From: Serpula lacrymans var. lacrymans S7.9 | Lineage: Eukaryota > Basidiomycota > Agaricomycetes > Boletales > Serpulaceae | Assembly: GCF_000218685.1 (NCBI RefSeq) | Contig: NW_006763299.1 | Coordinates: 1,256,031-1,320,030 of the forward strand | DNA length: 64,000 nucleotides | Direction of reading: 5' to 3' | Part shown: positions 24,136 to 33,756 of the stretch, in pieces | Layout of the letters: every line of letters begins with the position of its first letter | Numbering within the stretch: position 1 is the first letter of the stretch | Translations under genes and position numbers: made by a program | Notes under the pieces: model-generated | The model's input: only the letters and a program-made list of their open reading frames with translations | Database searches by the model: none | What the model was told of the DNA's origin: nothing

Positions 24136-24522
24136 TGTAACAACCAAGAGTTAGTTACTCTGGCGCACACAAGAACACACTATAAGGAAGATGTTGAGGG
24201 AGTGGTTACCCCTTAAGCTGCAGAGAGTTTGTTGGTATACAACAGGAGGACTCGCTGAGGAGTCTCCTGGATCTATTGGGGTATATATACTACTACAGGT
24301 TTGTTTGTACATGTGTACTATACAGTTGATGAAGGCAGTGGCTGATGATGTCATAGGGTCTAGCCCGTATGGCCAGCTCCACTGCGTGAGAGAGTTAAGT
24401 CTAAAAGTAAAAGAAAGGCAACGCGGCGCGAGAAAGGGAAATGCCGCGTGGCACTTAAAGTATAAAGTTAAAGCGGAGAATAAAAAGGAAAGGAGATGTC
24501 CGGAAATTGTGTTATCGTAACA
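24136..24522 (-). repeat. 3' LTR of chromovirus (left)
   Basis: 387 bp, TG...CA ends. Compared by eye with 29936-30322 at a constant offset of 5800, I found no difference. In element orientation it follows the polypurine tract at 24523-24537. Confidence 0.95.
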
Positions 24523-24537
24523 CTACCCCCCTTCTAA
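24523..24537 (-). other. Polypurine tract
   Basis: On the minus strand this reads AGAAGGGGGGTAG, directly before the 3' LTR. It is the expected plus-strand DNA primer site for reverse transcription and overlaps the end of pol. Confidence 0.85.
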
Positions 24538-27500
24538 GGCTCGACTTCCAGGCGAGACCAAATTCCGGAGGTAGTGGTAAAATTTTCGGGCATAGGTTGA
24601 AAGAGGGAATTAAAAAGGTTTGAATCCATGCCTCTAAGCTTCCTGGGAGCTGAGGGATTCCTAGAATAAAATTCGCGAACAGCGTCGCGGGAGTTTTCCA
24701 GATGGGATTCTGGTTCCCACGTTCTGTCCTCGTCTCCATAGCCCTTCCATAGGACCAGGAACTCTAATTTTCCACCCTTCAAGCGTGCATCTACCACTCG
24801 TTCGACTTCGAACTCTTCTTCACCTTCCTGGGTGACTACTACCGGACCGGGCCGGTCTACGCGCTGTCCCGGCAGCGGTCCTTTGTAGGGTTTTACACGG
24901 CTAATGTTAACCGTGGGTACCACCCTCATTCGTTTTGGGAGTTCCAGCTCCACCGCATTAGGTTTGACTTCCTTAATCCGGTAAGGGCCAATCCACTTTT
25001 CGGTCAGTTTTCTAGACTGCCGGTCTTTTAATTTCAAGTGGTCGGTGTCTAACCAGACCAGGTCGCCGACCTTGTAATCAGGGGCCTTAGAGCGTCTACG
25101 CTCTGCCCTGTCTTTCATCTGCTCCGCAGTTTTAAATAGCGCTTTGCGCGTTTCGTCCAAGACAGACTTCATGTCTTTTGCCATGTTCCCAGCAGCCTCG
25201 TTTTTGCTTTTGCCAGGTTCTACACCCATTCTGGGGAGGTACGATCTAGTAACCTCGAATGGTGCCTTTCCTGTAGCCGACGACTGTTTAATATTATAAG
25301 AGAACTGGGCTATCTTTAGCCACTTGGCCCAATCTGTCTGTCTGTCGTTAATAAATATCCGGAGATACTGTTTCAACTCCTGGTTGAGTCTCTCCGTTTG
25401 TCCATCGGTTTGCGGATGGAACGCCGTGGATAATTTAGGTTTGATGCCCAGCATCCGGCATAATTCTTTCGTAAATTCGCTAGCGAATTGCGGTCCTCTA
25501 TCGGAGATTACCGTTTCTGGTAACCCATGGATTGACCATACGAAATCCTTAAATAGGTCTGCCGTACCGGCGGCGGTGATGGTTTTGTTGGTGGGTATGA
25601 ATACCACTTCTTTGGAGAAGCGGTCTACTACCACCATTACTGAATCGTACCCGTTTGACTCGGGCAGATCCGTCGTGAAGTCCACCGATATATCCTGCCA
25701 GGGGCCAGCTGGTATCGGGTTCGGCATGAGTTTACCCGCCGGCGGTTGATGGGAATTCTTGGCCATGGCGCATCTCAGACAGGATTTTACGTATTCCTGT
25801 ATGTCTTTGACCATGCCCGGCCACATGTAGTATCTGGAGATCAACTCCATTGTTCGTTGCCATCCAGGGTGCCCAGCCACTGGAGTGTCATGATGTCTAT
25901 CTATTGCCTTGATCCTTGCGGACTCAGGCACATAGATTTTGTTTTTGAAATGAAAGAGCCCGTCTTTCCATGAATAGTTTTCATTGCCGTCAAGGCGCGC
26001 CTTTTCCTCTGGGGAGATGTCTTTCCTAAAGACTTCTAGGAGGTCGGAATCTTGCCCGATTCTAACATTGGTGACCCTTGATTGATCTATCAGGGTGACA
26101 CCTTTGTTGTCATCTTCAATGCCGTTGGCATGATCCTCTCTTCTAGATAAAGCATCCGCTTTCCCCATTGAGCTTCCTGGCTTATGAATTAATTTATAAT
26201 TGAACCTTGACAAGTACACCGTGTAGCGGGCTTGTCTCCGGTTCAGGTCTCGGGCCGTCATGAAGTACTCTAGGTTCTTATGATCGGTCCAAATTTCGAA
26301 TTGGTGCCTAGCACCTTCTAAGTAGTGCCGCCAGTGCTCTAAAGCTCTAATGATGGCCAGCATCTCTTTGTCGTATATTTGATAGTTGCGCTCTGTAGGC
26401 GACAAACTATGTGATAAATAGGCACAAGGCCTCCAAAGATCATCAGGGCTTTTGATTGATAGAACAGCCCCAGTGGCGAAGTCAGAAGAGTCGGTTTCTA
26501 GCCGGAACTCTTTGTCTAATTCAGGGAATGCCAATATGGGCACTGTTGTAAATGCCTGTTTAAGCTTATCAAAAGCTTCCTGTTCTTTGGCGCCCCACTG
26601 CCAAACAAGGTCCTTTTTGGTGAGATCGTTCAACGGTCTCGTGATTTTTGCAAAGTTTTCAATAAACCTTCGGTAGAAATTACCTAAGCCTAGGAAAGCC
26701 CTAACTCCTTTGACGCGAGTAGGTTCTGGCCATTCCAAAATAGCTTGAACTTTCTCAGGGTTCATCCTGATTCCGTTCTGGCCTATGATCATACCGAGGA
26801 AGTCTACTTCCTTCACTTTAAAATTACATTTTTCGGGTTTAACAAATAGGTCCCGTTCCTGTAAGCGTCGAAGGACTTCTTGCACGATCCTGTCATGCTC
26901 AGCCTCATCGTCCGACTTTGTAAATATTAATAAATCGTCAATGTAAATGACGACACAGTTTTCCATATCCGCAAAGATCGATCCTCGGTGGCACGTGAAT
27001 GCGGCCTTCCAAGCATCTTCCTCTTTGATTCGTACATTGTTGTACCCCCATCTGAGATCCATCTTTGTCAGGATTTTGGCGCCAGCCAATTTGTCCACTA
27101 GCTGACTAATCAAAGGCAGCGGATACGCATTTTTAACCGTGTGCTCATTCACGTAACGATAGTCCATAATCATTCGCTTTTTACCATCCTTTTTAGGAAT
27201 GAAGAACACCGGGGACGTCATAGGACTTTTAGAAGGTCTGATGTAACCCTTCCTAAGTTGTTCGTCTATGAAACTAGATACCTCGTCTCTTTCGGGAGCA
27301 GAGAGCGGTATCATTTGTCCCTTCCTTGGTTTGAAGGTGTCTTTCAAATCTATAACATGGTCCCAAGGCTTAGCCTCTGGGAAGCGCTCTGATTTGTGTT
27401 TCGAAAAGACTTTCCAGAAGTCGTGGTACTCGGGAGGTACCAGCCTCTTAATCTCTTCCTCAGGTTTTACCTCATCATCATCATCGTCGATCTTTTCTAA

Positions 27501-28343
27501 AGATCTGAGTTCGTAAACGTGACTAGCGTTTAACTTTTCGAGACGCTCATTGTGACGGACATGATTTGGTTTACCCAAGTTTACACATTCCTGGGGACAA
27601 CGTGACAATGTGACAACCCCTGTCTGCCAGTTGATCTCAGGATTGTGTTTAAATAGCCAGGTCCAGCCTAAGATTAAATTAATCTTCCCTAGTTGGGTAG
27701 CCTCGGCAGTGACTCGTTCTCTGTGTCCTTGGTATTCGACCACAAAAGAACATTTGTGTGTAATACAGCCACCTGCGTTAAGCGTACCGTCAACGTTATA
27801 GACGGGAATAGACGTTTCTAATTTTACAAGGGGGAGTCCAATTTGCTCTGCCCAGACCTGATCTATGAAGATCCCGTTAGCGCCTGAATCAAGCAGTGCG
27901 CTCGTTGAGTGTACTTTGCCCCTGGCAAGGTTTTCCACGCCAACGTCTAAACGGATCTCTTTTTGGAATAAATACGTGCGCATCAACACACGCCTTGGGA
28001 TTTCGGGAAAGGGTGGCTCCGAAGAAGAAGAAGAAGAAGAAGAAGAAGAAGAAGAAATTTTGAATGACACATGTTTTTCTATTTTTGTTTTACCAGAATC
28101 AAGTACCCTAGTGTTTGTCTCGCCGGGGCCACGCTCCAAGGGAGACGCTGGTGCAGCGGTAGTATCATAAATATTACAGTTACATTTCTTCATACAAGTA
28201 CATACTTCTGATAACAAATTTAAAAACTTATTTACAAATTGGGGAGCCATCCCCGTCATTCCGTTATTGTTCGTGCAACACCCCGGAGCAGGGGCCACTT
28301 TGTTGTGGTTTACTTCATTTTTACCAGGAGCTAAGGCACCCAA
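24534..28343 (-). CDS. pol: Pol polyprotein (PR-RT-RH-IN-chromodomain), RT core deleted
   Basis: Uninterrupted frame of about 1269 codons, open from 28397; no ATG begins it, so expression from gag by frameshifting or reinitiation is implied. In order: a poly-Ser tract coded by an AGA/GAA repeat; protease with L-L-D-S-G-A-N-G; RT with P-V-F-F-I-P-K-K-D-G-K-K-R, K-M-D-L-R-W-G-Y and Y-I-D-D-L-L; RNase H with E-T-D-S-S-D; integrase with an HHCC finger (H...H...C-x-x-C), V-D-F-T-T-D, I-S-D-R-G-P-Q-F and a D-G-Q-T-E-R-L-N-Q-E segment; and a C-terminal chromodomain with L-V-L-W-K-G-Y and T-W-E-P-E. Between F-T-C-H-R-G and I-F-A-D-M-E the usual RT segment (motif with F-G-L-x-N-S-P-A-T-F-Q) is absent, an in-frame loss of roughly 23 residues. 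Without it the RT is very unlikely to be active. Confidence 0.93.
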   Translation of the reverse strand: MGALAPGKNEVNHNKVAPAPGCCTNNNGMTGMAPQFVNKFLNLLSEVCTCMKKCNCNIYDTTAAPASPLERGPGETNTRVLDSGKTKIEKHVSFKISSSSSSSSSSSSEPPFPEIPRRVLMRTYLFQKEIRLDVGVENLARGKVHSTSALLDSGANGIFIDQVWAEQIGLPLVKLETSIPVYNVDGTLNAGGCITHKCSFVVEYQGHRERVTAEATQLGKINLILGWTWLFKHNPEINWQTGVVTLSRCPQECVNLGKPNHVRHNERLEKLNASHVYELRSLEKIDDDDDEVKPEEEIKRLVPPEYHDFWKVFSKHKSERFPEAKPWDHVIDLKDTFKPRKGQMIPLSAPERDEVSSFIDEQLRKGYIRPSKSPMTSPVFFIPKKDGKKRMIMDYRYVNEHTVKNAYPLPLISQLVDKLAGAKILTKMDLRWGYNNVRIKEEDAWKAAFTCHRGSIFADMENCVVIYIDDLLIFTKSDDEAEHDRIVQEVLRRLQERDLFVKPEKCNFKVKEVDFLGMIIGQNGIRMNPEKVQAILEWPEPTRVKGVRAFLGLGNFYRRFIENFAKITRPLNDLTKKDLVWQWGAKEQEAFDKLKQAFTTVPILAFPELDKEFRLETDSSDFATGAVLSIKSPDDLWRPCAYLSHSLSPTERNYQIYDKEMLAIIRALEHWRHYLEGARHQFEIWTDHKNLEYFMTARDLNRRQARYTVYLSRFNYKLIHKPGSSMGKADALSRREDHANGIEDDNKGVTLIDQSRVTNVRIGQDSDLLEVFRKDISPEEKARLDGNENYSWKDGLFHFKNKIYVPESARIKAIDRHHDTPVAGHPGWQRTMELISRYYMWPGMVKDIQEYVKSCLRCAMAKNSHQPPAGKLMPNPIPAGPWQDISVDFTTDLPESNGYDSVMVVVDRFSKEVVFIPTNKTITAAGTADLFKDFVWSIHGLPETVISDRGPQFASEFTKELCRMLGIKPKLSTAFHPQTDGQTERLNQELKQYLRIFINDRQTDWAKWLKIAQFSYNIKQSSATGKAPFEVTRSYLPRMGVEPGKSKNEAAGNMAKDMKSVLDETRKALFKTAEQMKDRAERRRSKAPDYKVGDLVWLDTDHLKLKDRQSRKLTEKWIGPYRIKEVKPNAVELELPKRMRVVPTVNISRVKPYKGPLPGQRVDRPGPVVVTQEGEEEFEVERVVDARLKGGKLEFLVLWKGYGDEDRTWEPESHLENSRDAVREFYSRNPSAPRKLRGMDSNLFNSLFQPMPENFTTTSGIWSRLEVEP
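28021..28054. repeat. GAA trinucleotide repeat in pol
   Basis: About eleven tandem GAA units coding a poly-Ser linker before the protease on the minus strand. It is length-unstable by nature and in frame. Confidence 0.85.
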
Positions 28344-28473
28344 GTGACCTAAGCCCCGAATTCTTTTCCCTGAGCCTTCATTTCGTTGACCTGTTGGTCA
28401 TAGAAGAAGGCCCGGATTTCGTCGTAAGAACGACCGGCCAAAGAGTTGAGCCGATCGTCCGGCTTTTCGATTT

Positions 28474-29415
28474 CTAGTTGGCGCGCCTGGCGCCCTTGAT
28501 TATTTTTTGTTGGGCAGCCTGCGCCCCGTTTCTACAGTCTCGGGACATGTGTCCCTCTTGGCCGCAGTTGTAACAGTTGCCCTTGAATCTGCGCATTTGT
28601 CCGCCTTGGACCGCGCCGATATCCATAGGAGCACCCTGTCCTGGCTGCAGCCTGAACGGCTTGAACCCGTGAGAGTGATTATGATGTTGGTTTGATGACC
28701 CAGGGCGCCTCTGGGGTATGTTGTTTTGTTTGGTGGACCCGCCACCTTGGTGCATGGTGTAGAGCTCTATGGCTCTACCGACTCGTCGTACTTCCTCAGC
28801 CGCCAGGGCCAAGTTGTCACTTCGTGTATCCTGCAGATAGATCTGTTCTGCAATGCGAGGGTTCACATTGCGTTCTAGCAGTTCCACTGCGTGTTCATTG
28901 CCAAGACCCCCTTGGATTGAGAGGGCCAGGAACCGGGTTACGAAATCATCCGTCCTCATGTTTCCTTGTTTGAAGGAACGGATTTGCTGACGCGCCCAGT
29001 CACGCTCAGCTTGCGGTTTGAAATATTTTTCGATCTCTGTTTTGAGATCGTCCCAGGTGGGCCACACACCCGCGGTGTAGCATTCCTGGAGTCTTACTTG
29101 GGCGTATCGACCCGCCACAGGTCCTTTTAGGCGAGATAGCACCGCAGTGGCTACCTCAAAATCGTCGGCGAAAGCGTCCCAGTTCGCCTTGACCCAAATC
29201 TGGAGCTTGATCCACCATTCGGCAAATCGCGCTCTGTCTCCTTCGAAGGCGCCAGGGTCAGCGACGACTTCGACTTTCTTATTAAACTTTTTCTCTACCG
29301 AGGGGGTTGCTACAGGGGGGTTGGCCTGTATCTCGGCGAGCTGCGAGGTTAATTCAGCTATCTGCACACGCATTGCGTGTAGTAGCGCATTCATATCTTG
29401 GGGTTGCGACGACAT
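28474..29415 (-). CDS. gag: Gag protein with CCHC zinc knuckle
   Basis: Structural protein of the retroelement, about 313 aa, starting at the ATG at 29415. The N-terminus has a heptad-like helix (M-N-A-L-L-H-A-M-R-V-Q-I-A-E-L). The capsid region includes R-F-A-E-W-W-I-K-L and W-D-D-L-K-T-E-I-E-K-Y-F-K-P. Near the C-terminus a canonical C-Y-N-C-G-Q-E-G-H-M-S-R-D-C zinc knuckle (C-x2-C-x4-H-x4-C) would bind RNA. The stop at 28474 is followed by a further 40-odd codon open stretch in the -1 frame, and pol lies in the third frame (see findings). Confidence 0.93.
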   Translation of the reverse strand: MSSQPQDMNALLHAMRVQIAELTSQLAEIQANPPVATPSVEKKFNKKVEVVADPGAFEGDRARFAEWWIKLQIWVKANWDAFADDFEVATAVLSRLKGPVAGRYAQVRLQECYTAGVWPTWDDLKTEIEKYFKPQAERDWARQQIRSFKQGNMRTDDFVTRFLALSIQGGLGNEHAVELLERNVNPRIAEQIYLQDTRSDNLALAAEEVRRVGRAIELYTMHQGGGSTKQNNIPQRRPGSSNQHHNHSHGFKPFRLQPGQGAPMDIGAVQGGQMRRFKGNCYNCGQEGHMSRDCRNGAQAAQQKIIKGARRAN

Positions 29416-29923
29416 GTTGACTTGTTCTCTTTGGGTAACGTAAAAATAGGTAACTGGGGGTCCCCGCTTGCTATCTGCGGATCAACCTCTTCCCAGCTGA
29501 GTATCGGATCTCAATCTCCGACTACCCACACTATAGTATTTGAAAATGTATATAAAATGTAAACGTAATAAACCCTGGTCCGAACGGTTGTCAGGGGGTG
29601 GTCCGCTTGTTAAGCTGTCAACCCTTCTCCAGACTGGCGGAGGCAAGTGCCCGGCCTGGTCAGAGGTATTCGAAAGTGAAAGTTTGTATTCTAAATCTAA
29701 TCAACAGTGGTTCCACACCGACTGCTGAGCTAAGGTACTCCCCTTAACGCTGGGGGCTGCGTATCGAAGGTTTGCGTTCTTCTCCCGAAGCACTACAAGG
29801 CCGTCGCTAGGAGCGCACCTATCTGCTATGTGGGATATTCCTAACCGCTAACCAATCTCCTTCACCCTGGAGTCCGGGTGCCCAGTGGGACTTTTTTGCA
29901 CAAACGTGCGAGAGAGTAGAAAG

Positions 29924-29933
29924 AGCGAGTCCT
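29924..29933 (-). other. Self-priming primer binding site
   Basis: Two bases inside the 5' LTR. On the minus strand it reads AGGACTCGCT, which is perfectly complementary (10 nt) to AGCGAGTCCT inside the LTR (plus coordinates 30056-30047). It does not end in the TGG expected of a tRNA primer site. This is the arrangement of Tf1-type self-priming, where the mRNA 5' end folds back as primer. Confidence 0.75.
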
Positions 29934-29935
29934 AA

Positions 29936-30322
29936 TGTAACAACCAAGAGTTAGTTACTCTGGCGCACACAAGAACACACTATAAGGAAGATGTTGAGGG
30001 AGTGGTTACCCCTTAAGCTGCAGAGAGTTTGTTGGTATACAACAGGAGGACTCGCTGAGGAGTCTCCTGGATCTATTGGGGTATATATACTACTACAGGT
30101 TTGTTTGTACATGTGTACTATACAGTTGATGAAGGCAGTGGCTGATGATGTCATAGGGTCTAGCCCGTATGGCCAGCTCCACTGCGTGAGAGAGTTAAGT
30201 CTAAAAGTAAAAGAAAGGCAACGCGGCGCGAGAAAGGGAAATGCCGCGTGGCACTTAAAGTATAAAGTTAAAGCGGAGAATAAAAAGGAAAGGAGATGTC
30301 CGGAAATTGTGTTATCGTAACA
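29936..30322 (-). repeat. 5' LTR of chromovirus (right)
   Basis: 387 bp, identical by eye to the left LTR. In element orientation it carries a TATATATAC box (30090-30081) about 30 bases before 30056, the first base of the sequence complementary to the primer site, which fits a U3/R border there. Confidence 0.95.
30081..30090 (-). promoter_or_regulatory. TATA box in LTR U3
   Basis: GTATATATAC (palindromic), about 25-33 nt upstream of the inferred transcript start at 30056 on the minus strand. The same sequence occurs in the left LTR at 24281-24290. Confidence 0.7.
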
Positions 30323-30327
30323 TACAA
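30323..30327. repeat. Target-site duplication TACAA, right copy
   Basis: Matches 24131-24135. The next bases continue the transposase codon in frame. Confidence 0.93.
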
Positions 30328-32020
30328 GGCCTGGGAGTTTCTTCTTTATGTTTATGGGCTCGCACCAGCTTTACCGTACAATGTTCTCCCTGAAAAATAT
30401 TGGAGAAACTTCTGCAAACTTGTTTTTAGTGTTTGGATTTTCAACCAGCACCATATTCTTACAGTAGATCTACAACAGGCCCACAAACGAATGCTTGAAT
30501 TCACTGCAGAGTTTGAGGTTCTGTATTATCAACGACGTGCCAATTGGCTACATTTTGTACGACCGTCCTTACACACTGCTCAACATCTTGGCCCAGAAGT
30601 TGTTCGGAGTGGCCCAGGGATTTGCTCGTCCCAATGGACAATTGAGCGGACAATTGGTAACCTGGGACAAGAGATCCGTCAGCCATCTAACCCATATGCT
30701 AACCTCTCTCAATGCGGCCTCCTTCGCTCTCAAATTAATGCACTGAAGGCTATGATTCTGTTCCTCAGTCCACCCACAAATCCAATTCCGAAGGGGGGAG
30801 TAGATATTGGTGATGGGTACCTTTTATTGCGTGCAAAGGAGAAGTTCCCCCGCTCTGTCCGTAGCTGTGAAGCTGAAGTAATTCAATCTTACCTCTCAGG
30901 AAATCAAAGCTACGACACAGAATTCCAGTCAAAGATTACAAGATGGGCCCGTATTCGTCTTCCAAATGGACAAGTAGGACGGTCTTTGTGGAAGGAAGCA
31001 CTAAAGGCAAAGGGAAAATGCAGAGTAGCGAGAAACGTCAAGGTATTGTCTCAGTAATATAATTACGTATTACTATTGCTCACTCTCTCAATTTTAACTT
31101 CTTCTCTCTGGAAAATTGGTGTTTGCAGAAGTCTACTATTATTTCATCTTATGCATGCAGAATAATAGCGAGAAAAGGCCGGTAGCTCTGGTATCATTTT
31201 ATTCTGAACCTCACGACACTCTCCTCAAGGCATTTTTTGGCACTGTCTGGTCCTATACATCCCAGGGTGATTCGTCACTTCATGTGGTTAGCATCAAAGC
31301 AATTCTGTCAGTTGTTGCAATGGTTCCTCACACTCCATTTCCTACTAGTAATGATGTAACTGAAAGGTTCTTTGTTGTAGAGAAGCCAGGATTGGACATA
31401 GCTCATATGATTCATGACAATAATGTATTAGAGGAGTAGTGTTTTGCTGTAAGTCTACACAGGAAATCATTTGCCTGGTATTAATATTACTACAATAGCT
31501 ACGTTAATGCATGTTAATGGACTTAGTGAAAAAAAGTACAATGTTTCCTTTTTCGGCAGAGCTGAATTTTCTGCGTCAGCTCACTGTTTTCCTTGAACAA
31601 CCTACCACACATTTTCGATATTTCTAATGCATCTTATAGGATTCTGGAAGCGATCACACAGTAACCAACTTGAAGGGTCACCTTTTCTTTTTGACCACCC
31701 ACTTGCACTCAGAGCTGAGGGAAGTCCAGCACCAGCATCTCCTTCCCTGTTGGTATCTATGTTGAGTGAGTCTGGTGGCAGTAATAGCCTCAGCTCATGC
31801 TTGGACTACAAACATGGCAGGATACCCTCTATGAAATATTCTGGCTGTCTAGGGCAAAATTCATTGAGATTGAATACAAGCTTTGGGGTACATTTTCATT
31901 CTCTAACTAATTTGACTGATAGTTTTATTTGTGACACAGAGCTCGTCTTCCATCAACACATCTTCAAGTTCTCTTCCCAGATTTGTGCAGTCACCCTATC
32001 CGGCCGACATTTTAGAGAAA

Positions 32021-33756
32021 ATGGAACAGCTGGAGCAAGCTTACCAGGACTTGCAACGACAAAATGATGTCCTAAAGGCAGAACGGGACACCATCCAGTA
32101 AGCACTTAGATTTTGTATGTTTCTTGCCATTCATTTTTTTTATAGAGGCGCATATAACACACTCGTCCAATCAGTTCCCGAACTTTTGGCTCTTAGCCCA
32201 GTAACAACATCTACACTATCAATCACAGACGGCAACAAGAAGCCAAGGCTCCGAACCTTACCAAATATCACTTTAGGCCCGCCACTGAGTCAAGAAGAGT
32301 ACACATCCATCAATTTCTGGCGAAAACAAGATTACCTGCAATATATCAAAGACGTGAAGGATTCAAACCAAGACCCTCCCGAGCACAAGATGTACTATGT
32401 TGAGCACAAGGATGGGACCATCATTGACCACCACTCAGCAACAGATATACGCAAGCACGCTCGTTCAATCTGGGCTGAGCTTGCTGAGCTTGGAATGGTG
32501 CCCAAGACTTGGATGAGTGCTGGGAGAGCAGTTATGGACTACTACAGATACAATATGTATGAGAAAGTGCCACAGTTACAATATTGTGACATGGACTGGA
32601 AAGCGGATCAAATAGCTATCAACAACTATCCTTCATGGTATGGGAATCATGTGCTGTGCCCTAAAAAGGATTTAATCAAGAAGGAGGCATCTGAAAACGA
32701 AGACAAAAGGGCAATCAAAGGAAACGGAAAACGCGCTCCTGAGCCTGCGGCACCTAGTCTCCCCCGACCTGTGAAGAAATTAAAGGGTGCAACTTCGGCA
32801 GTGGTTTCCCTTCCAATGCCAGTCACAACGGTACCCGAAACAGAGGCACACAATTTCAATGAGGTATGTGTCTCCCCAGTCATTCATGTTTACACTAACA
32901 AAATTTCTCAATAGATGCATGATCCATTGTATGTTTCATTTTGTTCGCAGGAGTGGCTGTCATCTATACTAATATTTTTTTTGCCTTAGAGCCGACATCA
33001 TTCCCAGCAGTCCTCACATCCCTCCCATTGGGATGTCTAGGCCAGCTCCAAGTCCTAGCCACGTCGAGCGCCAACTCCCTCCCCATCCAGATCCCCCAGA
33101 AAGCCATCCTGAAACAACCACCCCAGGTGTCCCCGGCGATATGGGACCACCAACGAACTTTGACCAATCTACCACGCACAGTGGGACTCAAAAAATAGTC
33201 AAAGTGAACCAAGAAATGGCCAGAACGGCTACAATTGCAGAAGGAGACAGGCTGAGAGCTGCTGCCCCCATGTCATCCACCTTGTCTGACCAAGGCATAG
33301 AAGAGACCAGGGGCCCATCAAGTCACACCAGCGAGGCCTGCAGGAATGCAGGGAAGAAGGCACTGGCTGACAGGAAACCTGGCAAGATGTGCCCTGGAAA
33401 CACATTAACTGCCAGGTATGTTTTTTTTTACTCTAATCTAAGGCTAGTTACATTCAGATACTAGGAATCTCTGTGCTATTGACTGGGTTAAGGCAAATCC
33501 TCGAGGAACAACAAATGACTTCGGCTTATACTACAAAAATCTCGACCAGGAAACGAAAAAAGTGATTGCCGTTTACCGGTTTGTGGACATATAAACTAAC
33601 ACTGCTTGCTATATAGACCTACGAAGACCTGGCTAATCGGGCTAGTATGGCACAAGTAAGTTTACTCATTCACAGGCTTATTATACTGAGCTGATACATG
33701 TTTTGTAGAAAGAAGCGGCCTTGGGAAGCATCGAAGGAGGGCAGGTGGGTCTATAA
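32021..33756 (+). CDS. Transposon-associated accessory protein
   Basis: Second gene of the Tnp2-type transposon, same strand as the transposase. Exons I can support are 32021-32097 (or from an acceptor near 31940), 32146-32863, a region from about 32992 to 33418, 33468-33570 or so, and short 3' exons ending at 33756. The join between 32863 and 32992 is unresolved. The first exon codes a coiled coil (M-E-Q-L-E-Q-A-Y-Q-D-L-Q). The second has W-R-K-Q-D-Y-L-Q-Y-I-K and a motif ending I-N-N-Y-P-S-W-Y, followed by a basic K-K-L-K tail. The C-terminal part reads A-R-N-L-C-A-I-D-W-V-K-A-N-P-R-G-T. Proteins with these motifs recur in Agaricomycete genomes, but I know no function. A DNA-binding or subterminal-repeat-binding role, like TnpA in CACTA elements, is a guess from position. 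Confidence 0.6.

Larger units (their letters stand above)
24136..30322 (-). mobile_element. Ty3/gypsy chromovirus LTR retrotransposon (nested, young)
   Basis: Complete 6187-bp element with 387-bp LTRs, a gag gene, and a pol gene with protease, RT, RNase H, integrase and chromodomain in the gypsy order. All genes are on the minus strand, so the 5' LTR is the right one. The LTRs start TGTAACAACC and end CGTAACA in plus-strand reading, look identical base for base, and are flanked by TACAA duplications. A self-priming site in place of a tRNA primer site places it near the Tf1/sushi group of fungal chromoviruses. The RT lacks a core segment (see pol). It sits in the transposase exon of a DNA transposon. 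Confidence 0.95.
22265..31439 (+). pseudogene. Tnp2/Plavaka-type transposase, disrupted by LTR element
   Basis: Transposase gene in parts: 22265-24135, then after the nested retroelement 30328-31042, an intron, and 31161-31439. The codon broken at 24135 is completed at 30328. The N-terminal part is acidic (D-D-E-D-D-M-S). A zinc-ribbon-like C-P-K-C-G-E-P-R-Y follows, typical of this family. The core has M-I-S-V-D-G-A-Q-L-Y with the first candidate catalytic Asp, then I-A-N-S-D-G-P-G and G-K-I-G-C-R-Q-L-C-G. The distal part has Y-V-Y-G-L-A-P-A-L-P and a final A-V-V-M-V-P-like region (S-V-V-A-M-V-P-H). The gene start is upstream of 22265 or at a downstream ATG (22325). Apart from the insertion I see no stop or frameshift, so the element was probably intact until the retroelement arrived. 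Confidence 0.82.

Noticed and set aside
24151..24520. Open frames within the LTRs (67 and 109 codons, in both copies)
   Set aside because: They occur in both LTRs because the LTRs are identical. They have no domain and cover promoter sequence.
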